Positions 51,501 to 64,000 of a DNA stretch of 64,000 bases are shown in pieces. The first letter of the stretch is position 1, and the number at the start of each line of letters is the position of its first letter. This DNA is from Phorcus lineatus (lineage: Eukaryota > Mollusca > Gastropoda > Trochida > Trochidae): NCBI GenBank assembly GCA_921293015.1, contig OV121081.1, forward strand, positions 51,361,877-51,425,876, written 5' to 3'. The notes beneath the pieces were generated by a model. That model searched no databases and was not told where the DNA came from. It saw only the letters and a list, made by a program, of their open reading frames with translations. The translations under genes and the position numbers were made by a program.

Positions 51501-54500
51501 CAAATTCATACAAGAGCTTTTAGATTTGTCATGTTTGTCATTAGGCAATTTGCTTGTAAATCTTTCTTCTTCACACCCATTCTCCCTACAGTGAGAGAAA
51601 ATAAGTAATTAACTCTATGACACGTTTCCCATGGGATCAGTGAAGCGTAAACCACAAAGCCCACTTTCTCACGAGATTGATGAGCTTGTTCAAGTTTCCC
51701 ATGGCTTCAATAAGCTCATTCTTTTTTTCAAACAAACTTATGAACTCTTAAAAATGCAATTAGTACAAACTATTTCACAATTGCAATAGAGACAGACGTA
51801 GCTTTTTTCTTTCACCCGGTGGTTAAAAGTTCGTTTCCACCTTCTGATTATAACGGTACGTACTAAATTTTTGCAAACATCGATATAAGTAATGCCTGCT
51901 TATTTACCGAAAAATGTATTAATTCTTTAATATTTTGGAAATTATTAAATAAACAAAATGCCTTTTGATTGACGTCTTCTTTTACCATAAACAAGACATG
52001 ATAAGAACATGTACTCTTCAATTCTTAAATTTTTCCTTAAAAGGAAATTAATTCTGAGAGTATTTGTGAAAAGTTGCCTTCGTATCTTACCACCGCTGTG
52101 TGAATGTTTTCATTGTCATTTTTTTTATTATTTCAAGGTGAGTGGAAAGGCTTTTAAGAGACTATTTTGAGATAGACAATTGAACGTTTGAATCTTTTAT
52201 TTTTTAACAAAACATAAAACAAAGACAGTCTAATCTCTCACACCTTACATGCAAAACACATGTGTCTTTTGATTATTATTCATTCTCCAAATATTTGAAA
52301 TATTATCTATCGTTCACTAATCTTTTACACTTACCGGTAGTGAAATCTGTAAGACGTTGCCCCAAAATGGCACTAATCATATTTGGTCAAGTATGGCCCC
52401 AAATTGTTTTAAGCAAGGGAACAGTCTGGTCACTTTACTGGCCGTCTCCTTAAGGAATCGGAATCGCTTATTTGTTACGCATTTGTTGGACCTTTTTTTA
52501 CCCTCAGCAAAATTTATCATCTTTGACTCCAAATACAATAAGTGTAATTTTCGGCATTATTTTAAACAACCATTACAGATTTATTACACATATATAAAGA
52601 GTTGTTAGGAGTATCCCATGAATGAATTTTATTTTTGGGTCATTATGACCCCTAACATATTTAGTGCAATATCATTACTATCATTAGAGATTCAGAGGGA
52701 TATACACTGTACAGTTGATATTATCGTTTGTATATATATCTATGCCTTTTGGCAGAAGTTTTTTTTGGCATGAGTGTTTTTATTATTTTACCAATTATCT
52801 TAATGAACATTGAGCTCTAGGTCATTTGTGACTCCAAACAGTGTACAAGACTTAAAGCAGAATACGGCTATACCAACTGGTATACGTATTTAAAAGTTAT
52901 TGAGGTAAACCACATGATATTTTCGTCATAGGCTATGCTATCATAACTGACAGAACGAATTTATTTAATTCTTTTATCTTTTACATTATACCAATTAACC
53001 TAGTTTTTTCAAGCTCAAAGCAATTTTGGGTTGTGTCATTAAACTTTACTCAGAACTGATCCAAATGCTTTCGAAAGTTTCTTGCGAGACATCCGCTCGC
53101 CTGAAATAGAAGAACTACTTGTGCACTTAATGACATCTAGGTTGAAATGCTTGTTCAACATCTCATAAAAAGTATCACATGTGGAATTTAACTATCAGGA
53201 AGAATTCAGGAATTTGTATTGGTGGTCTCCCCATATGTGTCACTGCTCTTACGACTTGCAGGCATGCCCTCGGGTATATTTATTCATCCATTTATGGAAG
53301 GGTTCGTTTTGCCCTAGCTATTTAACACGTAAGGAAGCTGTGAGTCAAGTTTCTGTAACTGATATGTCTTAGTCAAACGAAAAGTATGTGAAAATTCGTC
53401 CTCAGAAAACGTAAAAATCGTGATGAAAATTTAAAAACACCATTGCTTACATAAGGTAAAAGTTGTGATTGAAATTTTAAAACGCCATTGCTTAATTAGA
53501 TCATGTGACAAACATTAATTGAGTTTACTTGGACTTTACTTGTTTCGCATCATTAAGCACATTGATTGGAGAAATATAAAGCAAAGAAAGTATGAATCCG
53601 CTCGTGTTTTAAAAATTTAAAAAAACACTCTGAATAATACATTGTGTATGTTTATCCATCATACCCCATTTAAGTCAGTTCATGTTAGTTTTGTTAGGGG
53701 ATAAGAATAGGATCTTATTTTGTTGATTAACTACATTTAGCTTTTGAAGTTTGCAGTATATGACACGTGAAATAAGATTCTCATACAATATTGATGTGTC
53801 ATGCATAATAAATATAGTGAGCTTCGACTTAACTTCTCAATTCAATTAGATTTGAATGGGCTGAGAAACTTATTCACCACCTGCAGAAGAGGATAAACAT
53901 CTTTATACTATTTTAATTTCCTCCCAAATAAACGCTCAAAGAATAACACCCCAAACTGCACATTTAAAGCTAATAAAATGTAAATCTGTTTTCTTTTCAC
54001 GAAAGAGATTAAAGTGTTTTTGAAGAAATAAAGACTTATGAGAAAGTTCAAATATATCACCGTGCATATTTTACATTACAACTGGAGTTAGATAGTGGTT
54101 AAAATATGTGGAAAGATAAGGGTGAAGTAGACAACCCTGCATTATACACCTGTAACAACAAGGGTATATATGTATATATATAAAGACTCGCATATCTCAG
54201 CATAGTATTGGGCTAAACCACACACGTGTCACAATTTATACAGGTGGGTAGACCTACTTTAGATCTATAAGACAGCTGGTTTATCCACGTGTGTGTAATT
54301 GCCGAACTTAACATACCGTTGTAACATTGTGACCAGCATGTTAAGATATCGTAGCAAAGGACACAAGCTGCAAAGTACCCCCTACGTAGAGGGTTAAAAT
54401 AAGCTATTTGGAATGAGGTCCTACGAGTTCTTCTCCAGAATTACTTTATGATAAAAGATTTATTGAGTAATTGAAACCAAAGCATGGTTTATCTGTTATT

Positions 54501-57500
54501 GAAGCTTTGCTGCCCGTCCATTTTTATTACAATAACCAAAACCTTAGCACATCAACGTTTGGCTTTCACTGTATGAGGAAAGGCCAGTTCATTGTCGATT
54601 TTCCCAAAAAAAGTCAGACAGTATTTCTATTGAAAAGTTCGACGTTCTCCAAACCAAAACTGTAAATGTAACACAGTTATCAAAACTAATAGCCTGACAA
54701 TGTTTTCGGAATATAAATATTACCACATTAATCTAAAATACAATAAGGGTTAAAGTTGCTAATCGAATATTATAAATGAAAGAGTTACTTGTTTTCAGAA
54801 GATATTTTTGGTTTATAACTGTTTACAAAGCATAGTCTGCGATCATGATGTGAACCAGAGGTATCAGGCTTCAAATTTTGATATACATATGAGTATTCAT
54901 ACCTAACTCTGAAATGTATTTTTTTTAAAGATACGAGAGTCAGCCGTCGGCCGTATCTTGGCCAAAATTCGCTTTGTAAAGTTTCCAGTTTTCATTGCTG
55001 GGCTTAGGAGCTTACTCTGTCGTATCTTTATATATGTCAAATAAATAATAAATGTGTATACTGTCATACATATTAAGAACTTGGTGTCTGTGGTTTGAAC
55101 CTAGAGGAATTACCTCACGGCTTTCTCCCTTAGATCTGTTATCGATTGTGTTTCGCTTCATCATTGAATAACTAATCAAACGATATATTCGTGACCCTTT
55201 TCACCTAATACTTCATCTTGACATGGTGCAATTAAGATCATTGTTGAATGCACAATAACAAAAAACAATGTTCTATTTATATTTATCATTACAGTTTAGT
55301 ATAAATCTGCGAAGGAGATCGAACCAATGATTCAGGGTTCATCACACTGGGAAGTCGGTTACATGACAATGCGTACATGTATAGGTACGCTGTGTGGGTG
55401 GATGTTACATTCAGAGGTTACGATGGAGGGTGTGAATGTTAACTAAGTTTTCCGGTTAGTTGTTCGTGAGCACCTGTTTACAAGATGGATAGGGGTGTAC
55501 TTTGTACCCTCTTAGTGTTTTAGTCTGTATGTATCCTGGTAGGGTTATGGGCCTGTATTATGCTGCCTGGGCTCGAGACTCGTTTCGACAGGAGCTGATA
55601 GAATGTGGGAGTAACAATGCCTTTTGCTATTTAAATATTTTTTGCTGTAACCACAATAGGGGAACAGTTGATTCGGCCTGTATGCAGTGATACATTTTCT
55701 TGTCACATTGGTCAAAATGCACGAGGGGTTGTTTACATACCTGGGCGTAAGGTTTAAACTAACATGGAGAAAAATGAATAGAATGTGGATTATACAAAAC
55801 TATTAACACAGTTTATGATGCTCGTCTTCACCACAACATAATCTCTTTAGACAGATCATGATCGAAACGTTGAAAAAGGGTGGACCTTTTTTGTAATGTT
55901 TGTTGAAGGAATAAACTATTGACAGAAGCGTAGTTGTGGTATTCTGATTTGTTGGACATCTTCTAATATGTTTTGTATGTATCATGGGGTTTGAATTACA
56001 GAAAATGACATAAAGGAGCGTTAAATATTTACATTTCCTCACCTCTATTGGCAAATTCCTCTTTTTATTGACAGATCTCCTAATAGTGCCATTGTGGTTT
56101 TTTAACAGAAAAATCGTTTTCCTTCATGACAGTTTTAAGGCTTCCGTGACTGTATAATGATTGCTGGAATGTATTGTCCCATCATTAGTAACTTTGCGGT
56201 TAATCAGAAAAGTATGCATCTTGAAATTCCTTTGGCTTCATTTTTTTTAACGTTCGTCTCAATCATCTTTATGAAGACCTTGGTGAATGTTAAGATTAAA
56301 TTTCACAGATTAAATTTCACAGAACATAAGATGACGACAAACATAAAATTTGTGAAAACGACAAGGCTATGCCAATGGAACGAGAAAAATCATCTACAGG
56401 ATAGTAACGATACAATGTAAAGGTTTAGCTGTCTCATAACTCATCTTATCATCTCATTCCCATGCGGAGTGTAACACAAAAAGATTACCCTCCGCCCCTG
56501 TTCTATCAGTGAGTCCCCATCCCTGACTAACCCTAACCTTTTCAAAATCATCCTTCCGGAAATGGAAATATTATAAAGACGTTTCTTCTACCCCCTTAAG
56601 GATACATTATACCTTTGTGTTTTTAAAACTTCAGCCACATCACTTCATTTGATCGTCTTGTTTTGATACTCGACATATTGCTTGAGGAAATGGGTGGACT
56701 CAGACGCCCCTTTATGCAAATAAGAGCAATAAAAGTCAACATTTGTGTAATCCCCCACTACTAGAATGAGTTCACTTCTATGGCCAATCATCGAGAATTC
56801 TACTTGATTAAGTTCTTTCCTTCTTGTAGATTGAAAATCGTCTTAGGATCTTAATACCTTTGAAACCGGTTATTATCTGTGTATTTTTTAAGTAAAGATA
56901 TTCTGCTTGTCGAAGTATGTGGACGTAATCTAAGGTTTTCTTTGTTGTTGTCATGACTCAGGAAAATATACTTAACTGGGTGTATTGGCGCGTAAAATGG
57001 TTACCAAACAAAGAAATGGCGGAAAATAGAGCTATTATCATTTCAGAATTGTGTTCACGCTACAAAGCTTGATATTCACTGGGTATTTTGTAACCGCGCA
57101 TCTTTATTGTTGGCGAACATGAATTTTTGAATTTATTAACCGTTCTGAATATTTTGCATTCTTTCCTTCACCGCAGACTTTAACGTGCTTATAACTGACT
57201 TGGACTAGAAAGAGAACACTCTATTTTTCATTTTTTTAAATTTCATATTTCATACATTAGGGCAATAAGATCGGAGTCATTTTTGCAGAAAAGAAGTACT
57301 AATTATCCCCAAAGAAAACGATATTTCTGTTTTTCTATCTATTATATGTATACACGAATACACATAAACTTTTCAAATATATATTCTGTTAAAATAATAC
57401 ATTTTGATGAGAATGTTTTTTTAAAAATCATAAAAGATAATCTCATTTCCCTTTCCCTTCTCCCTTTCGTCAATCATGCTGCTCTGATTGTTTATATTTT

Positions 57501-58251
57501 CTACAATGTAAACTTATTCATGATCCGTTTTGAATGCATATCTTCTACATGCTTAATATACAACATATTTTTCAACGACCTTTGTTGGCTTCAATAACAC
57601 AGGATTATTTTGTAGTCCCTATAAATAATATTTTAACTGTTTTTATGAATGAAATCTTGAAAAGAAAGAATTGATGTTGGTCAATTATTTTCTGCTCTTG
57701 CAGACACTTGTTTTTATCAGTCCAACCATTTATTGCTTAAAGACTGAGCAGTAAAAAGGGTGAGCAAAGAAGAAACGAATATACACACATATGGATCAGT
57801 ATAAGGCACTTTTTCTGTTAAGGAAAGTTTACTCCGTTATACGACTGTTTTGTGCTCTTGATGCAAAGGGCTTCAGGTGTTTGATGTAAAATTATTTATT
57901 TCCTAAAGGTTACACTTTCAGGTTATGCGATTTTTTTTATACTCAAAGTTACCTTTTGAACTGAAATGTTTAATTCGTAAACGCATACCTCGATATTATT
58001 ATGTGTTTAGGTATTGACATTGAAGAAACCTATAGAGAAAGGGAACAACCTAGTCAACTACTTACCAAAGTATCCGTTAAAATCATCTACCGATGCGCAC
58101 CCTTTTTCATTTTGTCAGTGATTAATTTCTATTTTCTTAAACAATTTTATCAGTATATGCACTTGCAAATTTTCCTTTTTATTTTTAATCAATTTCAGTT
58201 AAATGTTTTACTTTTTACACATGTCTATGTTTATATATTTGTATATTTCAG
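48510..58251 (+). other. Intron of about 9.7 kb
   Basis: Lies between the two phase-matched exons. AT-rich throughout, with only chance open frames. A plausible acceptor followed by a short in-phase tail and stop occurs at 57177-57208 but is weak. Confidence 0.6.
54208..54298. other. Inverted E-box-containing words
   Basis: CCACACACGTG at about 54218 and CCACGTGTGTG at about 54284 are near-inverted copies, each with a CACGTG core. Isolated in an intron; function unknown. Confidence 0.3.
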
Positions 58252-58329
58252 ATTATTCATCAGCAACAACAACATCATCAACAGCATCATCAACAGCATC
58301 TCCGTCCACTACGTCATCACCATCTACCG
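58252..58329 (+). CDS. Internal exon: mucin-like Ser/Thr stalk
   Basis: Acceptor GTATATTTCAG and perfect donor GTAAGT (58330) bound 78 nt, phase 1 in and phase 1 out. Joined to the exon at 48509 it continues the frame as D-YSSATTTSSTASSTASPS... and ends PST. Almost all residues are Ser, Thr, Ala or Pro, typical of an O-glycosylated stalk just outside the membrane. That fits the type II layout of the previous exon. The exon length (a multiple of three, 1-1 phase) would let it be skipped or duplicated without frame loss. The ectodomain that should follow was not identified with confidence before the window end. Confidence 0.75.
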
Positions 58330-61300
58330 GTAAGTCATTGATGTTTTTAATCATTACTTAGAGTACTTGCATTTTAAGAACATAACATGTATTTGATGTT
58401 TGGAAGTGTGCAAAATTCTGACGTTTATGTTATTTGGATTATTTTTTATTATTTTCTCATTTATAAATGTAGGTATTTTATCTATAAATTTTAAATAATT
58501 GAAATTGAATTAGCATCAATGATCTGAAAATGATTCGATTATTGGTGTTGGTGTAACGATTTGATTAGTTTTAGTACGATAGATCACAGCCAATGTTTAA
58601 AGAACTTTACCTTTTCGTACCTATGTTTAGGATACAAAAAAAACCTACCACCTTGTTGCTGATATATAGATGACAAAGCATATACCTGCTTTATCCCATC
58701 TTGATATTTTGACATACTGCGTGTCAATTTTTGACACTACCTGGCAGCTTTGAGTGATATATATGTTCATATAAGTTCAGAATTGACATTATAATGAATT
58801 ATGAAATACTTTTCACGCATAATTTACTGCAAGACTTGACTTTTATTGAAGATCCATTTTCAATTTTCGTCGCAGACACTCTAAAACTTGCAATACCCAT
58901 GATAGGCATATACCATTTTTTTCTTCATGAAAATAGAATTAATTCAGAGTGTTAATCACTTGTTTTGTTTATTATTTGCTCATTGTATTCACGCCTGTGA
59001 CATGGGTTTAACCTTTAGGTTGATCCACCATCGACAATTTTAGATTAACATTAATTTTCACTTTAATTGAAAAGTCACATGAACATTATCGCATGTGGCA
59101 TATGCAAAAATTTTTGAAAACTGCTTAATAGATGTATCTTTTCACAAATTCAATGTTTGAAAAAAATTAAATAGAATGAGTTGTCATTCATCTTTTCAAG
59201 TTGTCTTTTTCATATGCTGTATAAACCTTGAAAAATTTGTTTTGAACAGAGTGTCATAATCGTTACATCAGCTTTGATTTATCAAAAAAATCCATTTGCA
59301 AAGAAGTATAATTTGTGTCAAAATCAAATTAGTTTTCTTTTAATAATAAATGCTTTTACCAGAGGTAAGTACTGAGTGATATTTTTTTTTAAATTAATGT
59401 TGTAAATAATGGTATCAAATACATACAGTTTTAAGATGAAAAAATAAGAATGGATCGTTTTCACTTTAATCTGTCTAGTAGTAAGTTAGTTCAGATAATT
59501 ACTACTTTATGTGATAACTGCGAAGGAAGACGTTTAGCACATCGCACTACTTCTGAGTAGAAACGTGCATATATACACTACCAGAGCAGTATACAAGAAC
59601 TGAACAGATGTGTATATCATTGCTACGGCAGAGGTTCGTATGAAATAGAGGATAAACAGGAAATATCAATTGAAGATGAGCAAGACATGTAACAACTGTA
59701 GCAAGTGTTGGCTGATGTTTGCTGTAGGCTTCTAGTGTGTTGACTCACAAGGTGGTAGAGTGGTTTGGCATATTCAGACGGGAGTTTATTCTCTTCTGGC
59801 ATTACTAGGTTTCTGCCTCTAGCGTTATGGTTGTATATTTCAGTCAGCTGTTTTCAGCATGTTGTTAATATCACCACAACATGTGTGGCAATGTACAGGT
59901 GATACGCTACATGTATTACACAGCAAACTCACTTCACCTGTTGCAAAACCGCTGTTTTATTTATATTACATATCATGAGATGAATACAGTATTCCTTTTA
60001 AGATGAGTCTTAGTTACAAATCGTAACAGTGAAGTATACTATGTTGATGTGATAATTACTGTTTGCCAAAGAGATTTAAATCATGTTTATCATGAATACT
60101 GAAAATGCAAAGCCACCGAGGAAAGAATTTTACTTTAAATTTATAAGTGTGATTCTGATCATGTCTATTGTGAGTATCTCAAAATTTATATAGTATGTCA
60201 AAATTGCATTTTGATTACTCGGAGTCTATGCCATTTAGATTAACTAAGTATCTACTCGAAATGTTTGTCAATGAGATTGAAATCAGATTTCTCCTTATTT
60301 ACTCAAAACCTTTGCTAACGATATTGTAACTACATCTATAATATGTTTTCGAAATGTTTTTTCCACAGATATCATATCTATTATGATTCTTCCAACTGTT
60401 TCATTTCCATTATGATTCGTAAACAGTGATTCGTAGAGCAGTGATACTAACCATATCACCTATCTCTTAAAACCTTAGAGATATCGAATCATTGAATTAT
60501 ATTTTCGAAAATATTTCATGATATTTAAGGATTTAGTATTAAACAAACAAATACCCATATGCGGCTGTTGCGATGTTCAATGTAATCGAAACGTATTCTT
60601 TGCTTAGAGTCAGCGTTGTTTGATGTAATTGTGAGTAACTAATATATCCAGCATATATAATGTTACTCACGCCACGCAATGTAACAAAGATATGCTTTGG
60701 GGAACTTATTTATGACGCAAGGTAGACCAACAACAAAGACCAACTTTGAAAAAAAGGATTTGCCTTGAATAGCGAAATAAATCCAGCCCCTCGTTATAGT
60801 AATACACACGTGAAATTGAATATATTGTTTCATTCAGGAGATTCTAAAGAAATGAAACCTGAGAAAGATATTATTTAGATGCAGATTAAAACTAACTCAC
60901 TGAATGCCTGAAGAAGTACATAGAAATATTTCGACATCTTTATAGAGATTTACACGAACTGAAGGTGAATGCTCCGACGTCGGGTGAGTGAAGACTAGGA
61001 TAAATGGCATAAAGACTAAGCTATATTGGGAATTCTTAGCCCTGATAAAATTTACAATTTTGGTAATTTAAATGTAAAATGAAACTTTTTAATCGTAGGT
61101 ATTCCATTAGAGGGATTATCTATAAAACCACAAAATAGACTTTTTAACTAAAGCATACAATGATGTATAGCTAAATGGGACTGGAAACTTGATATTTTTC
61201 TCAATAGTTTTCAAAGGTAAATGTAAGCAAATCTATCTTTATCTGGAATATTAAGGGAGAAAATATAAGGTGAAAAATATGTTGCATTTAATTCATTCTG

Positions 61301-61800
61301 TAAAAGTATCAAACGTGATTTAAACAATAATCATTGTTTGAAGTTTGACATCAGCATATTCAACAATAATTCATTCAGTTCTTTTGAGATCTTCTAAATA
61401 TTATAGTAGTTGTTAACACTGAATAAGCAGATATATGCATTATTTCATATGCAACACATAGTATGATATCTATCTAAAAAACTGCAGTCAACATGCATAC
61501 GTTCCTTTTTCCATTACGTACATCAGCTGGTAAAATTCAAAAGTATGAAAGATCATTTGTACAACTTCAATACGTTTACAGAGGCATAGCAGTATATAAA
61601 TGAACCTTCATAAAAATATGCTTTAGTACTTTACGTCAGAAAATTATTATCTTTTCAAAACGGGACGTAACGACCTTTCTGTATGTTAATATTTCGTATC
61701 AGAAATGTCATTTGATTGAAAAGATTCGTTACAACAGTAGATATACAAACCCTTATATCATGGGGATACCTCAGGTGTTTCCCCGTACCTTCATCGCTCA
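58330..61800 (+). other. Intron-like AT-rich stretch after the stalk exon
   Basis: No exon with the needed phase-1 acceptor, domain-like peptide and donor was found. A short piece near 60949-60986 (ending GTGAGT) reads EGECSDVG but in the wrong phase. Confidence 0.4.
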
Positions 61801-61844
61801 CTGTCTCTGATTACAGATTACCTGACTCTTCCTGGTGTCCTACC

Positions 61845-62560
61845 TGACACCAAAACATATTAAACAGGCTTTTCCATTTTTTTGGCATGTTTTATATTTA
61901 TACATTGAAGCATGTTCACAAACATAGATTTCTAGTAGTATGTAAGATAAATGACACCGCAAAATATCAATCAAGATTGTCCCATTTATTGCTAGTTATA
62001 CATTCGTACGTTGAAACATGTTCAAGAACATAGATTTCTATCAAATTTGTATACAAGGTAATGAAAAGAAATATATGGATAACAACTTCTTTATTCATTA
62101 TATGCGACGTTTCGACACAGATCCTTGTGTCGTTCTCAAGCAATGGTAACAATATGGTGAGATGTGAGCATATAAATACATGTTAACAAATTAGCAAAGA
62201 AAATAAATTAACAAGGAGAGCAAATGCAGTTACAACAGAGATGGAGGATGAGAAGCCAGTGAACATGGCTTGTATACAAGGTAACTGACACTAAACTTAT
62301 TAAACATAATTGTCCCCCTTTTTGCTTATTTCATAGTCGTACATGGAAACCTATTTAATCCAACATGTTTCAATAAGTATGTATGATAACTGACACCAAA
62401 TCAGATTAATGAGGATTATCCTTCGTATGGATTATAATGTATTTGTAAATTGAAACATGTTCACGAGCATACATTTCTAATAGTATGTTAGGTATTTGAT
62501 GCCAACATAGTCAACGGGAGTGTCGCTTTTATATTCGTAATTGAAACTCAATGTTTATGA
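61845..62560 (+). repeat. Tandem array, about 106-bp monomer, four to five diverged copies
   Basis: The anchor GAA(A/G)CATGTTCA or its variants recurs at about 61907, 62012, 62345, 62451 and, decayed, 62541. Spacings are about 105-110 bp once the insertion at 62062-62269 is discounted. Each monomer includes TGACACCAAA, ATTAA, TTGTCC, TATTTATACATT and ACATAGATTTCTA. Confidence 0.75.
62062..62269 (-). mobile_element. 208-bp retroelement-like insertion with 15-bp target duplication and Penelope-like hairpin
   Basis: TTGTATACAAGGTAA occurs at 62047-62061 and again, perfectly, at 62270-62284; the sequence between is foreign to the tandem monomer. On the minus strand the insert has CTTGAGAACGACACAAGG, then the hairpin GACACAAGGATCTGTGTC, followed by GAAACGTCGCATATAATGAA. 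A hairpin followed by GAAACGTCG recalls the hammerhead-like motifs of Penelope-like retroelements; this is from memory of the family, not a search. A 15-bp duplication suits a retroelement better than a cut-and-paste transposon. Confidence 0.55.
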
Positions 62561-63219
62561 AACAAAAGACCAATCAGGTATAAATATTTATAAATATCAC
62601 CAAAAAGTTCATTTATCATCAATTTAAATTATTAAAGTTTGATAAATGATACCTGGTACGATGAACGGCATTTGATACCATCTATGACAAGTGATGGCCT
62701 GCATCAACATGTAGTTAGTGGACTTGAAAAATACGGGTTAGTTTCATTTCTAATCCTTGAAATTAAGTAAAATGTCACCACAGTGTTGAATATCTCGAAT
62801 AAAACAATTTGAGATTGGCAGTGGAATAACTAATGTGTGATATTGGTGAGTTTATTAAAATATATTCTTATACTGTCATATCATCAACTCTGGTACCTTT
62901 AAATACCTATTAACCCAACATTGGTAAAAATCTAGAGAGACTTTATATATATTCAGTCATACGAAACTTTGCTGCAAAAGATTATTTCTATTTTGTGAAA
63001 ATACATAAGCGTTTTAATCTAAAAATAATTCTTTTAACAGAATTTCAAAAGTCCAAAATACAAATTATAAGTTATCAATATGAAATTTAAATCAACCATC
63101 CTCCTTCCTGTTGATGTTGATTAAATGATAGTTAACACTAAACGTTTTAATGAAGGTCATAGGTCAAGGATGTAAAGGTCACTCATCGCGTAAGCATTTG
63201 TCTTTTTGACCGTTACCAG

Positions 63220-63284
63220 GGTGCGCTACACGTGGAATGGAACCACATCCCGTTATTCCAGTTTCCTGTTCACCCTTATGCTAG
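63220..63284 (+). CDS. Weak candidate terminal exon
   Basis: The acceptor TTTTTGACCGTTACCAG is followed in phase 1 by G-CATRGMEPHPVIPVSCSPLC and a stop at 63282-63284. The phase matches the stalk exon and the local composition is less AT-rich. The peptide is short and of no known type, so this may be chance. Confidence 0.15.
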
Positions 63285-64000
63285 ATATTGGAAAGCATCT
63301 GTATGTTAAAGGTGAACCGCAAGCGTCAGCGGAAGGAAATGTGTGACATTTTACTGTACTTGCAGACTTTGTTGTGTCTGTTTGGTACTGTAATTCATTG
63401 CAGAATGATTTTCCAATCTAATCCAGGAAACCAATAGTCATTTCTGTCATTTTGAAGCATTTTGCCCTTTCTAATGACGTAGGAGAAGTGTAATGCATTT
63501 CAAGTGGCCTGATATTGACATTTTATAAACTTCTGCCTTGGAGTACAGATTGGTTGTGAAATAAATTTCTGAAAATGTTCCAAATTTCTGACAGGATGAA
63601 TTCTTGCCTACACTTGTAAAACTTATTTCCTTTCATTCTGCATTTCAAATTTCGGATCTGATATTCATGTAGGTACCAAACTTCTTAGTTAACAAAGGTT
63701 TTTCAATGTATCCATAACTGTCACATTATGCAAGAGACAATTATCATCATGAATACATCCTCTTTTCAATTATATCGTCAGTGTTTATTGCTCGTGTCAG
63801 TTATATTGAAATAAGATATACCAAAGGCTGTTTACAATATCTTTTTGGAAGAGGAAGTTACTTTTTTTTTCAAAGTTTACCTTTGGATGTCAGTGTGAAG
63901 TAATAAATCCGTTGTGTTCAAAACAAATCCTTTCGTACCAACTATATTGGTTAAAAAGTGCAATGCCCAAAAAAGCAATGTACTTGCGAGGCCTGCAATA
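63285..64000. other. Non-coding to the window end
   Basis: No supported exon or element; the plus-strand gene probably continues beyond the window. Confidence 0.4.

Noticed and set aside
57177-57208. A phase-1 acceptor followed by D-FNVLITDLD and a stop
   Set aside because: Very short, no protein features, and it lies before the well-supported stalk exon; such tails are easy to find by chance.
61817-61863. A phase-1 terminal exon reading D-YLTLPGVLPDTKTY and stop after a strong acceptor
   Set aside because: Its second half is part of the 106-bp tandem monomer, so the stop and peptide are repeat sequence; probably chance.
1-64000. tRNA, rRNA, CRISPR arrays, operons, Shine-Dalgarno sites
   Set aside because: Looked for and not seen; the sequence is eukaryotic in organisation.

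Overview
The window looks like a gene-poor, AT-rich, intron- and repeat-laden segment of an animal genome. The introns are long with GT/AG boundaries, there is no bacterial-style operon structure, and there are many small non-autonomous DNA transposons and recurrent TACATGTA-type words. A marine bivalve mollusc is my best guess; this is an inference, not a proven assignment. No gene is complete here, and almost every line of open reading frame is chance.

Left edge, minus strand (about 1-12,340): the 3' part of a gene runs off the window start. A 94-nt exon (1164-1257) carries a short hydrophobic stretch followed by basic residues. It splices in phase onto an exon of at least 907 nt (1-907) made of about 18 tandem 13/14-residue Asn/Thr/Ser/Asp repeats preceded by a Tyr-Glu-Asp-Leu-Leu motif. 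A phase-compatible candidate upstream exon lies at 12109-12340. A wrecked mariner transposase sits between them at about 9.3-9.66 kb.

13.6-16.7 kb, plus strand: TATA-like promoters and three putative first exons, two of which encode signal-peptide-like starts ending in phase 1. Their downstream exons were not recognised.

16.7-28 kb: intron or intergenic DNA with MITEs (one hAT-type with a perfect 8-bp target duplication), a segmental duplication and dispersed repeats.

28-64 kb, plus strand: a gene for a probable type II membrane protein. Its secure exons are 48203-48509 (cytoplasmic segment plus transmembrane helix) and 58252-58329 (mucin-like Ser/Thr stalk). Phases match, and the gene continues past the window or into unrecognised exons. 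Upstream there are at least five short ATG-containing candidate first exons (29.7, 32.6, 40.4, 43.3 and 47.3 kb). Each ends at a GT donor in phase 0, matching the phase-0 acceptor at 48203. This suggests, but does not prove, a cluster of alternative promoters giving different cytoplasmic N-termini.

Repeats in the right half include a second hAT-like element, an AGT/AGC-rich array with a MITE nested in it, an adjacent MITE and foldback at 46.1-46.5 kb, and a roughly 106-bp tandem repeat array at 61.8-62.55 kb. That array is interrupted by a 208-bp insertion with 15-bp flanking duplications and a Penelope-like hairpin motif.
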